A stretch of 64,000 nt of DNA from Pristimantibacillus sp052113225 (GTDB taxonomy: Bacteria > Bacillota > Bacilli > Paenibacillales > Paenibacillaceae). Of the stretch, positions 9,273-16,439 are shown one piece after another. The stretch spans positions 496,001 to 560,000 of the forward strand of contig NZ_JBFRCT010000002.1 in NCBI RefSeq assembly GCF_052113225.1. The letters are read 5' to 3'. The stretch's first letter is position 1. Each line of letters starts with the position of its first letter. Both the position numbers and the translations under genes were made by a program. A model generated the notes under the pieces. The model was not told where the DNA came from. It did not search any database and worked only from the letters and a program-made list of their open reading frames with translations.

Positions 9273-9382
9273 GGGGTAACTCTTTCCAACCGCTGTTGTC
9301 TTTCCTTTGCCTTCAATTATATTTGTTCAAGGTGGCAAAGGAAAGACAAAGGCGGACGCTCCGCTTCTCCAAAAGTTACCCC
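9273..9382 (+). repeat. 110-bp two-stem intergenic element, copy A
   Basis: The outer arms GGGGTAACT (9273-9281) and AGTTACCCC (9374-9382) enclose a perfect 16-bp inner stem (9296-9311 with 9334-9349) capped by a 22-nt AT-rich loop containing CAATTATATTTG. The 5' junction carries CCGCTG. The 3' junction carries AAAGGCGGACGCTCCGCTTC. The same plan with different stem sequences recurs at 9850-9958 (-), 39208-39315 (+) and 47223-47332 (-). It follows the rnpB terminator. No open reading frame of merit overlaps it. Confidence 0.8.
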
Positions 9383-9413
9383 TTACCTTTCCCGCCAACC
9401 TAACCCTCAAACA

Positions 9414-9455
9414 ACAAACAAGCAGCCTTGGCTCATAACAAGGCTGCTTGTTTGT
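9414..9455. terminator. Bidirectional 17-bp perfect hairpin
   Basis: The 17-base arms at 9414-9430 and 9439-9455 are perfectly complementary (ACAAACAAGCAGCCTTG and its reverse complement) with an 8-base loop. The T/A-rich outer parts would allow termination in either direction, but no gene adjoins it. A related hairpin sits at 9777-9811. Confidence 0.55.
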
Positions 9456-9550
9456 AAATTCCTCAAAAACAGGGAGAGCGGGGTCTTATAAGACCCTTTC
9501 CCCGCGCCAGCTCGAGAGAGCAAAACAAAAAACTAATATACCTCATAGCT

Positions 9551-9734
9551 ATGTTGGATTTAATACAGTACATTCAGGCTTAGAGCCCTAAGCAGCACCC
9601 TATGTTGCATAATCTACAGTAATTTCAGCTTCCACTCACACCACTTGCCTCTATTTGGGCAATTATACTGCATTCAATCCAATATGGGCTGGAGCACTAG
9701 GCTGGAGGCGGTAAATATGCAGAAAATACAACGC
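9551..9734. repeat. Degenerate 20-bp motif, four occurrences
   Basis: Two direct copies (ATGTTGGATTTAATACAGTA at 9551-9570 and ATGTTGCATAATCTACAGTA at 9602-9621) are followed by an inverted copy of the first type (9666-9685, reading ATATTGGATTGAATGCAGTA on the minus strand). A weaker inverted copy of the second type lies near 9717-9734. The surrounding sequence is non-coding. Function and boundaries are unknown. Confidence 0.4.
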
Positions 9735-9776
9735 AGCTACCCCCGTTACTTCCACCAGCGGAAAGACTTAACAAAA

Positions 9777-9822
9777 AACAAGCATCCTCGGCAATGCCAA
9801 GGGTGCTTGTTGTTTTGTTTTT
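9777..9822 (+). terminator. Hairpin followed by T-rich tract
   Basis: AACAAGCATCCTCGGC pairs imperfectly (one G-U pair, one mismatch) with GCCAAGGGTGCTTGTT, followed by GTTTTGTTTTTTG. It resembles the hairpin at 9414-9455 in sequence. No adjacent plus-strand gene would need it. Confidence 0.5.
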
Positions 9823-9849
9823 TGAAAATTCAAAAGAGAGAAGGGGTAA

Positions 9850-9958
9850 GGGTTGTATGTTCTGGAAGAGTTTACGTCCGCCTTTTTGAGCTCATTTCAA
9901 TCTTACAAATTTAATTCAAGAAATGAGCGAAAAACAGTGGCTGGAAGAACATACACCC
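9850..9958 (-). repeat. 110-bp two-stem intergenic element, copy B
   Basis: On the minus strand the outer arms are GTATGTTCT and AGAACATAC (plus coordinates 9946-9954 and 9855-9863). The inner stem is GCTCATTTC with GAAATGAGC (9920-9928 with 9890-9898), extended by T5/A5. The 21-nt loop reads TTGAATTAAATTTG at its start, close to copy A. The 3' junction has AAAAAGGCGGACG. It ends 9 bases from the stop of the subtilase gene, so it could be transcribed as that gene's 3' UTR. Confidence 0.72.
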
Positions 9959-9967
9959 GTTCACCTT

Positions 9968-11824
9968 TTATTCTTTTGAATATTTCCGGCTGATTGCTTC
10001 CAGCCGGCGCTCGGTTTGGCTTGGGAAGTTTTGAAGGGCGGTTGTGTAGTTGGAAGCCGTCTTCAAAGCTTTGTCGACGTCGATCAGGCCGTAACCGAAG
10101 TAGTTGTCTTTGCCTTTGTTTCCTAGGTCGACGGCTGATTTGCGCATAATTTCCATTACTTCTTCATTATTTAGAGCAGGGTTGATCGAGCGGATCAAGC
10201 CTGCTAATGCGGCCACATGCGGGCTGGCCATTGATGTACCTGACAAAGCAGCATACTGGCTGCCAGGATAGGTACTTGCTATGCTGTCGCCTGGTGCTGC
10301 TACGTCGATGTAGTCGCCAAAGTTCGAGAACGAGGCTTTATTGTTACTTGCATCAGTAGCTGCAACTGCAAATACTTCCGGATAGGCTGCTGGGTACCCA
10401 GGGCGATCGGTATTATCATTGCCGCTCGCTGCAACCATGACCACATCATGATCGTAAGCATACTTGATCGCATCATGAAGGAATTCCGCCTGTGCATAGT
10501 TGCCAAGGCTCATATTGATAACTTTTGCGCCATGGTCTGTCGCCCAGATAATCCCTTGAGCAACTGAGTAGGTGGAGCCTGCGCCGCTGCTGTCGAGTAC
10601 TTTAACCGGCATAATTTTATTGTACCAGGAGATACCTGCAACTCCTTCGCCATTGTTAACGGAAGCTCCAATAATGCCAGCAACATGGGTACCATGGCCA
10701 ACATCGTCACTTGGAGCAGCGTTGCTGTCCACGATGTTAGTTCCATCAAGCAGCTTCCCTTTTAAATCAGGGTGGTCGGCTTGTACGCCAGTGTCAAGAA
10801 TAGCTACAATGACTTTGTCGTTGCCTTTTGATAAGCCCCATCCTTTTTCCGTTTCAATGGAAGGCAGATTCCATTGGTACTGGGAATAAAGAGCATCGTT
10901 TGGCGTGATCACATTTGCATTATCATTCGTTGTCTCATTAGTCATATAAAGGTAATGAGGTTCAACATATTCTGTTTTCCAGGATTTTTGGAAATAATGA
11001 ACCATTTTATCAGCATCCATATCTTTGGAACGGAAGACATAAGTGTCTCCGATTTGCTGGATGTTTTGGGCATTGATTTTTTGTTTGATTTGATCCAGTT
11101 GTTTATTTGTCAGCTTGTTCTCGAAATGTACAACGACGTCTCGAACATGATAGTGGCTGGCGTTGCCATTGTCTTCACCATTATGGACGGTTGTCTCGCG
11201 GTTCGAGCCGGGTTCGACCGATTCAATCCGGTAATTGCCTTCGGAAGGATACGGAACAAGGCGGAGATTTCTTTTCTGATGACGCTCCACCTGCATGACA
11301 ATGTTCTGATTGATGACACCAACAACGCCAATCCCATTGTTTTTGCCGCTTGGAACTCCTAATACCATATAGCGGCTGCCTGTATTACTAATGAATGGTT
11401 CTGATTGATAAGAGTTGCCGGCTTTTACCTTAGCTTTTGCTTCAGCCACAAAGCTGGCTGCTTTCTTATCTGGCAAGGCTCCGCGCTCCACACTTCGATT
11501 GCCGTTTACCCAACTGATGTATGACATGTGCTTGTGCATATTCATCATATGAGTGATTTTGTCAGTCGGGGTATTGTTTTTAGCATTGTCACCAGCCATC
11601 AGCTTATGGAATTCCTTGCTGCATTCGGTTGTGCATAACAGGGAGGTGGCATCCATATCTTTATTTAAGGTTTTGATTTTAAGCGTTTTTTCCTGCTCGA
11701 CTGAAAAACCTTTAGACTGCGGGGCAGGAGTATTCCGATCTGGGAAAATATAACGTCCTGCAGGTACAACAATAGCAACCAGTGCTATAATGGCACAAAG
11801 ACCAATCCATTTTTTCGCGTTCAT
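9968..11824 (-). CDS. Secreted or membrane-anchored subtilisin-like serine protease (S8)
   Basis: A 618-residue protein with an N-terminal hydrophobic segment (about residues 6-24) acting as a signal peptide or anchor. Residues 50-200 look like an extracytoplasmic sensor-type or accessory region. Residues 225-300 resemble the inhibitory prodomain (VVVHFENKLTNKQLDQIKQK to VEPHYLY). The peptidase S8 domain follows, with Asp344 (AILDTG), His377 (GHGTH), oxyanion Asn469 (AASGND) and Ser531 (GTSMASP). All catalytic residues are intact. The ATG has a GGAGGG site 12 bases upstream. It is monocistronic and divergent from the ypuI-like gene. The substrate is unknown. Confidence 0.93.
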   Translation of the reverse strand: MNAKKWIGLCAIIALVAIVVPAGRYIFPDRNTPAPQSKGFSVEQEKTLKIKTLNKDMDATSLLCTTECSKEFHKLMAGDNAKNNTPTDKITHMMNMHKHMSYISWVNGNRSVERGALPDKKAASFVAEAKAKVKAGNSYQSEPFISNTGSRYMVLGVPSGKNNGIGVVGVINQNIVMQVERHQKRNLRLVPYPSEGNYRIESVEPGSNRETTVHNGEDNGNASHYHVRDVVVHFENKLTNKQLDQIKQKINAQNIQQIGDTYVFRSKDMDADKMVHYFQKSWKTEYVEPHYLYMTNETTNDNANVITPNDALYSQYQWNLPSIETEKGWGLSKGNDKVIVAILDTGVQADHPDLKGKLLDGTNIVDSNAAPSDDVGHGTHVAGIIGASVNNGEGVAGISWYNKIMPVKVLDSSGAGSTYSVAQGIIWATDHGAKVINMSLGNYAQAEFLHDAIKYAYDHDVVMVAASGNDNTDRPGYPAAYPEVFAVAATDASNNKASFSNFGDYIDVAAPGDSIASTYPGSQYAALSGTSMASPHVAALAGLIRSINPALNNEEVMEIMRKSAVDLGNKGKDNYFGYGLIDVDKALKTASNYTTALQNFPSQTERRLEAISRKYSKE

Positions 11825-11929
11825 CGTTCCAACGTCCCTCCATCGTTAAACAGCGTAGTTGTCACACTAATGGATAGGTTGCACATCGACAGCCCCAAAA
11901 TATGCGCATAACATTGTCTGAAACGCCAG

Positions 11930-11958
11930 TACCACAACCAAGTAATTTGTGGTATCAT
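11930..11958 (+). promoter_or_regulatory. Inverted repeat overlapping a -10 element
   Basis: A perfect 8-bp inverted repeat, TACCACAA (11930-11937) and TTGTGGTA (11947-11954), is separated by 9 bases. Its right arm overlaps a -10-like TATCAT at 11953-11958 upstream of the ypuI-like gene. It has the shape of a dimeric repressor operator. No clear -35 box accompanies it. Confidence 0.45.
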
Positions 11959-12011
11959 ATTGTCGGTGCCTTAGTTTTTTTTGTTGTAGTAGAAGAAAGG
12001 GGATCTACCTT

Positions 12012-12512
12012 ATGCCATCGACCAATGCGAAGTCGCTTAGTGAAACATCGCGTACAAAGTTAAAAGATGCAATTAATCAATTGGAATCGTTTCTTAACCA
12101 GTATTCGCTGAACCAATTAATCGGCGAAGAAACTGGAGATGAAGCACAAACGTTTTATAAAGGCCTTTTGTCTGATTTGAGACATTTGTTGGTCTTCTCT
12201 GAAGTCTCGGTTGAGAAACTGGGAGTATTGCTCAGACGGCCAAATTTCGATAACGATTTTGCTGAACGCGCGTTATACGATGTTTACCATCAGTGCGTGA
12301 ACGCCTTCTTCTATCCGAAGAATGAATGTTATTCGGAAGACGGCCGTTATGCATACACGGGACAAGATGCAATCCGTTTCCGCTTCAAGCCGGTACGTGA
12401 AGCACGTGATATCGTCCTCAGCGTATCCAAAATTTATGAAGAGCTGCGCGATGAGCTGGCTTATTACGAGAATGACTACATGACCCAGCGCCGTATGCAG
12501 GGGCAAAAATAG
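12012..12512 (+). CDS. ypuI: YpuI family protein (DUF3907)
   Basis: A 166-residue soluble protein matching the YpuI/DUF3907 family of Bacillales, whose function is unknown to me. It is rich in acidic and aromatic residues and contains YDVYHQCVNAFFYPKNECYSEDGRYAYTGQDAIRFR in its second half (residues about 98-133). The ATG at 12012 follows AAGAAAGGGGATC. An in-frame upstream extension lacks a ribosome-binding site and was not used. The DUF1540 gene starts 55 bases downstream in the same direction. Confidence 0.85.
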   Translation: MPSTNAKSLSETSRTKLKDAINQLESFLNQYSLNQLIGEETGDEAQTFYKGLLSDLRHLLVFSEVSVEKLGVLLRRPNFDNDFAERALYDVYHQCVNAFFYPKNECYSEDGRYAYTGQDAIRFRFKPVREARDIVLSVSKIYEELRDELAYYENDYMTQRRMQGQK

Positions 12513-12566
12513 GACGGAATGAATCACTTTCGATCAGGGAAACTTGATATCGGAGGTGATTTTTTT

Positions 12567-12773
12567 ATGCCGAAAGGTGTATCTTGCAGCGTATCGAATT
12601 GTACCTTCTGGGAAGACGGCAACAATTGCAATGCGAAAGCCATTTCCATTGATATCGATCAGCATGCGGATTTCAATGAGGAATTCGCGGCTGATGACCT
12701 TGGACTGTATCATCAAGACCAAGCGTCAGAATCGTCCGCTACCTGCTGCCACACTTTTAAACCAAAGGAGTGA
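12567..12773 (+). CDS. DUF1540 domain-containing small protein
   Basis: A 68-residue protein with the Cys-rich DUF1540 pattern (CSVSNCTFWEDGNNCNAKAI and a C-terminal ATCCHTF), suggesting metal binding. Such proteins are common in sporulating Firmicutes, with no settled function. The ATG at 12567 is set by CGGAGGTGATTTTTTT; an upstream in-frame codon at 12519 would place the ribosome-binding site inside the gene. The next gene follows after 6 bases, so the two form an operon. Confidence 0.88.
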   Translation: MPKGVSCSVSNCTFWEDGNNCNAKAISIDIDQHADFNEEFAADDLGLYHQDQASESSATCCHTFKPKE

Positions 12774-12779
12774 CGGGGA

Positions 12780-13226
12780 ATGGATCAAAGAGGCGTAAAG
12801 ATTACGGATCGTCATAAGAACGATTATCCGCAGTACGAAGTGTCCGCTCCAAATGCAATGCCAGATTTAAATGGCGGTAAAGTGGAAGAGTGGGCAAATG
12901 AAAACAATGTGAATAATGTTCATGAAGAAATGGCAGCGGATTTCGCTGTCGGCAGTCCCGTCTCCTATGTACCAAGAGAGCAGAGTATTGAAGAAGCTGC
13001 AGCAACAGTAGAGGCCGGAGGTACGGCACTTGGCTGGGTAGCGCTTGTATTCGCGGCAGCGTCATGGTTCTTATGGCCAGTGGTGCTGGGCATAACTTCA
13101 GCGGTACTTGGCTTTATTGCCTATCGTCAAGGTGCAAAAGCGCTTGGCAGCTGGGCAATGGCGCTTGGCCTTATCGCTGTATTGCTTTCATTAGTCATTG
13201 TTCCCTTTTATTACGCAGTAACTTAA
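12780..13226 (+). CDS. Small membrane protein, DUF4190-like
   Basis: A 148-residue protein with a hydrophilic N-terminal half (about residues 1-80) and two hydrophobic segments in the C-terminal half: about 83-112 (TALGWVALVFAAASWFLWPV and on) and about 122-147. The GxxAYRQGAKALGSWAMAL loop between them is typical of DUF4190-type two-helix membrane proteins. The function is unknown. It is co-transcribed with the DUF1540 gene and is followed by a strong terminator. Confidence 0.75.
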   Translation: MDQRGVKITDRHKNDYPQYEVSAPNAMPDLNGGKVEEWANENNVNNVHEEMAADFAVGSPVSYVPREQSIEEAAATVEAGGTALGWVALVFAAASWFLWPVVLGITSAVLGFIAYRQGAKALGSWAMALGLIAVLLSLVIVPFYYAVT

Positions 13227-13231
13227 GTTAA

Positions 13232-13267
13232 AAAGCCTTAGCGGTTATTTTGCCGCTGAGGCTTTTT
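13232..13267 (+). terminator. Intrinsic terminator
   Basis: AAAGCCTTAGCGG pairs with CCGCTGAGGCTTT (one G-U pair) and is followed by T residues. It ends the ypuI/DUF1540/membrane-protein run. Confidence 0.88.
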
Positions 13268-13311
13268 TGTTACATATGGGTACGACCATTCGGAATGACA
13301 ATAACTTTGGA

Positions 13312-13340
13312 TTGCCCCTCTGCCCGATTTTACCTATAAT
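13312..13340 (+). promoter_or_regulatory. SigA promoter of the ylmA-like gene
   Basis: TTGCCC at 13312-13317 and TATAAT at 13335-13340 are spaced by 17 bases, 28 bases upstream of the ATG. Confidence 0.7.
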
Positions 13341-13367
13341 TTATAGATGTATGGGAGGGGAAGACGA

Positions 13368-14162
13368 ATGATTATTGATATTCAGCAAGCAGGCTGGGAA
13401 CGTAGTGATAAACATGTTCTAAATAATATCAACTGGCAGGTTCGACCGAATGAGCACTGGTGCCTGCTAGGCCTTAATGGATCGGGGAAAACAACGCTTC
13501 TTAATATGATAAATGGTTATATATGGCCCACAAGCGGGCAAATCTCGGTGCTTGGCAAAAAGTTCGGTGAATACGATTTGCGTGAGCTGCGCAAAAGTAT
13601 CGGCTGGGTCAGCACATCGCTTCAGCAAAAGCTTTATGGAAGCGAGAAAGCATTAAGTATCGTCCTAAGCGGCAAGTTTGCCACCATTGGACTATATGAT
13701 CAAATAAATGATGAGGATCGAGACAAAGCTCTGTCCTTATTGACGAATCTAGGCTGCGCTTATTTAGCGGAGCGTACGTATGATACGATGTCCCAGGGTG
13801 AACGGCAGCGCGTCTTGATTGCAAGAGCCTTAATGGCGGAGCCAAAGCTGCTCATATTGGACGAGCCATGTACGGGGCTTGACGTATTTGCAAGAGAGCA
13901 GCTGTTATCCATGATTCATAAAGTGGCTGCTAATGGACCTACTATTATATATGTAACTCATCATGTTGAGGAAATATTGCCATGCTTCACCCACACTATG
14001 CTTATCAAGCAAGGTGAGGTTTTTTCAGCAGGAGCTACTCAAGATGTACTAACCTCTGAACGAATGAGTCGATTCTTTGATGTTCCTGTTGAGATTGAGC
14101 GCCGTGATGGACGGAATTGGCTATTTGTGAAGGAATCGGAGTCGTTATGGAACTCGAACTAA
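13368..14162 (+). CDS. ylmA: ABC transporter ATP-binding protein (YlmA-like)
   Basis: A 264-residue ABC ATPase. Walker A is GLNGSGKTT (about residue 40), the signature is TMSQGERQRVLIARAL, Walker B is LLILDEPCTGLD, and the switch histidine sits in YVTHHVEE. The overall look is that of YlmA-type ATPases, which act without a recognisable dedicated permease. The start at 13368 fits GGGAGGGGAAGACGA; the ORF could open 7 codons earlier without a ribosome-binding site. It overlaps the next gene by 16 bases, so the membrane hydrolase is translationally coupled to it. Confidence 0.9.
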   Translation: MIIDIQQAGWERSDKHVLNNINWQVRPNEHWCLLGLNGSGKTTLLNMINGYIWPTSGQISVLGKKFGEYDLRELRKSIGWVSTSLQQKLYGSEKALSIVLSGKFATIGLYDQINDEDRDKALSLLTNLGCAYLAERTYDTMSQGERQRVLIARALMAEPKLLILDEPCTGLDVFAREQLLSMIHKVAANGPTIIYVTHHVEEILPCFTHTMLIKQGEVFSAGATQDVLTSERMSRFFDVPVEIERRDGRNWLFVKESESLWNSN

Positions 14163-16396
14163 TCCAACAACCCGAACCTAGAAGAAGAAGGCTTGCAAGC
14201 TGGCTTCGCAATCGATTCACACGAAGACTGGAGTATGACGGGCCGCTTTGGCGGGCAGGCTCTGCAGCTTTACTATTGTTCGGCTCTGCTGCTATTACAG
14301 CAGCCGCTTTGGGTATGCCGACTGGATTCGGGACAGCTGTTGATATTGGCGCATTTTTATTAGCTAATGCATTAGCTTTGCTTGTTGCGTCTCAATTGTT
14401 AGCGATTATTCTGTCCTTGCTGCATGTTCCGGTTCCGCGTTTATTTGCAGGCTTTCTACTCTACGTTGGATTTGAATGTTATTATATTCTCTCATATTCT
14501 GATTTCGAATTATGGAATTCGATCCTTTGTGCCACTATTTATACGGTGATTGGCGCTATTGCAGGCGTGTTAATTGGTTGGTTCAGCCGATCACGGCTTA
14601 GGATTATTGGTGGATTTTTGTTAGCTGCAGTCCTTATCATTGGAAGTTTTATCTGGTTCTTCGAGCCACTGAGCAGCAGAGATGTTGCTGCATCAGCCTT
14701 TGCTGATGTTGAGGATGTAAATACTTCAGCTTTGATTGACGCCGATAACCCTGGCGAGCCTGGTGATTACAGTTATACCTTTTTCACCTATGGAAGTGGT
14801 TCGGATAAACAGCGTCAAGCCTATGGGGAAAAGGCGGATCTGATCTCGAACTCGGTTGATGCGTCCGATTACATTAAGCATTGGTATTGGATGAAAGAGA
14901 AGTTCTGGGGTTTCGATGAAGAAAGCCTGCCGCTAAACGGCCGGGTATGGATGCCGGAAGGGGAAGGTCCTTTCCCTCTTGTACTTATGGTGCATGGCAA
15001 TCATCTTATGGAAGACTTCTCGGATGCCGGATACGATTATTTGGGTAAGCTGCTTGCGAGCAGAGGATTCATCGCTATATCTGTTGACGAGAATTTTCTG
15101 AACTATTCTACTTGGTCTGGCATCCCGGATAATGACTTCAAGGTGCGAGCTTGGTTGCTGCTCAAGCACATTCAGCAAATTCAAAGCTTTAGTGAAATGC
15201 CGAATAGTGCTTTCTATAATCGGGTTGATTTTACGAATGTAGCCCTTCTTGGTCACTCTAGAGGTGGTCAGGCGGTTGCTATGGCAGCCGATTGGGACAC
15301 TTGGTTTGCCAAAGACCAAACGCTTGACAGCTTCAAGAATAGTGAGGTACAAATCCAAACGGTAATCGCACTTGCTCCAACAGATAAGTCGATCGACAGT
15401 ACAACGGCGAAGCTGACCGATGTTAACTATTTGACATTACAGGGAGCTAGGGACGGCGATGTAAATGATTTTTACGGGGATCGGCAGTATATTCGCACAA
15501 GCTTCACCGCAGATTCCGGTTACTGCAAGGCATCCGTTTATTTGTCTGAAGCGAATCACAGCCGATTTAATACCGAGTGGGGTACGATGGATGAACGTCC
15601 GCCAGGCGGACTGTTCCTAAGCCAGCGGGGAATGATGAAAGCTGAGGAGCAGCAGCAGGCTGCGAAAGTATACGTAGCCGCTTTTCTTGAAACCACGCTG
15701 CATCATCAAACCGACTATGTTCCTCTCCTGCAGGACTATCGAGTCGGGATGCAATGGCTGCCGGATTCAACTGCTTACGTGACGCGGTACGAGGATTCGT
15801 CGTTCGATACGATTGCAAGGTTTGATGAGGATCACAATAAGACAACACTGCCGCAAGGCGGGAAGCTTGAAGCTGACAACCTGAAATCCTGGGATGAGCT
15901 GGATGTGAAAGACCGCGACCATAATAACAAGGGAACTGTTGGTGCGCAGATCGAATGGCTGGAAGACAGCTCTTATACGTTATCATTAGCAAAGCCATTT
16001 TCATTGCTGTCTGCCGTTCAAGGGAACCAGGTACTAGCTTTCTCTATGGCTAACATGGCTTCACAGCTTGATCCTGCTAATCAGGAGTCATCACCGCAAA
16101 TTGAAATCACATTAAACTCGGAAGACGGAGGAAGTAAGAGTCTGCCGCTTGATAAGTATATGCCTGTTCAGCCACCGTTCCAAACGACCTATACGATTAT
16201 TCCTTGGCTGGAAAAGTCGATAAAAGGCGGGAAATATAAGCATGAGACAGAATCTGTGTTTCAGACCTACCGACTTCCACTGGCGGATTTCGCTCAAGCT
16301 AATACGAACGAGGATATATCCATTAGCTCGATTACTTTCCACTTTATTGGTGGACCAGGGAAAATCATGCTTGATGATATTGGCATTTCGCAATAA
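14147..16396 (+). CDS. Membrane-anchored alpha/beta hydrolase
   Basis: A 749-residue protein. The N-terminal region holds about five transmembrane segments (roughly residues 37-57, 64-92, 98-116, 121-145 and 152-172). A large extracytoplasmic part follows, with an alpha/beta-hydrolase fold: FPLVLMVHGNH near residue 280 (oxyanion region) and the nucleophile elbow GHSRGG with Ser371. The C-terminal 250 residues look beta-rich and could bind a ligand. Substrate unknown; lipase, esterase and PET-hydrolase-like enzymes share these motifs. Its ATG lies inside the 3' end of the ABC ATPase gene, suggesting a joint role at the membrane. Confidence 0.82.
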   Translation: MELELIQQPEPRRRRLASWLRNRFTRRLEYDGPLWRAGSAALLLFGSAAITAAALGMPTGFGTAVDIGAFLLANALALLVASQLLAIILSLLHVPVPRLFAGFLLYVGFECYYILSYSDFELWNSILCATIYTVIGAIAGVLIGWFSRSRLRIIGGFLLAAVLIIGSFIWFFEPLSSRDVAASAFADVEDVNTSALIDADNPGEPGDYSYTFFTYGSGSDKQRQAYGEKADLISNSVDASDYIKHWYWMKEKFWGFDEESLPLNGRVWMPEGEGPFPLVLMVHGNHLMEDFSDAGYDYLGKLLASRGFIAISVDENFLNYSTWSGIPDNDFKVRAWLLLKHIQQIQSFSEMPNSAFYNRVDFTNVALLGHSRGGQAVAMAADWDTWFAKDQTLDSFKNSEVQIQTVIALAPTDKSIDSTTAKLTDVNYLTLQGARDGDVNDFYGDRQYIRTSFTADSGYCKASVYLSEANHSRFNTEWGTMDERPPGGLFLSQRGMMKAEEQQQAAKVYVAAFLETTLHHQTDYVPLLQDYRVGMQWLPDSTAYVTRYEDSSFDTIARFDEDHNKTTLPQGGKLEADNLKSWDELDVKDRDHNNKGTVGAQIEWLEDSSYTLSLAKPFSLLSAVQGNQVLAFSMANMASQLDPANQESSPQIEITLNSEDGGSKSLPLDKYMPVQPPFQTTYTIIPWLEKSIKGGKYKHETESVFQTYRLPLADFAQANTNEDISISSITFHFIGGPGKIMLDDIGISQ

Positions 16397-16400
16397 ACAA

Positions 16401-16432
16401 ACAAAGGGCTCCTCATGGAAGGAGTCCTTTGT
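16401..16432. terminator. Bidirectional terminator hairpin
   Basis: ACAAAGGGCTCCT pairs with AGGAGTCCTTTGT around a 6-base loop. It sits between the convergent hydrolase and queuosine-transporter genes, with A/T-rich ends on both sides. Confidence 0.65.
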
Positions 16433-16439
16433 TATGCCG

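Noticed and set aside
9113..9491. Overlapping frames across the 3' end of rnpB and element A
   Set aside because: They cover a structural RNA, its terminator and a repeat. No start signals and no protein-like composition.
9645..9914. 89-codon plus-strand frame in the hairpin island
   Set aside because: It runs through two hairpins and element B, has low-complexity composition and lacks a ribosome-binding site.
10874..11362. 162-codon frame antisense to the subtilase
   Set aside because: Fully inside a well-supported gene, with no ribosome-binding site and no recognisable motif.
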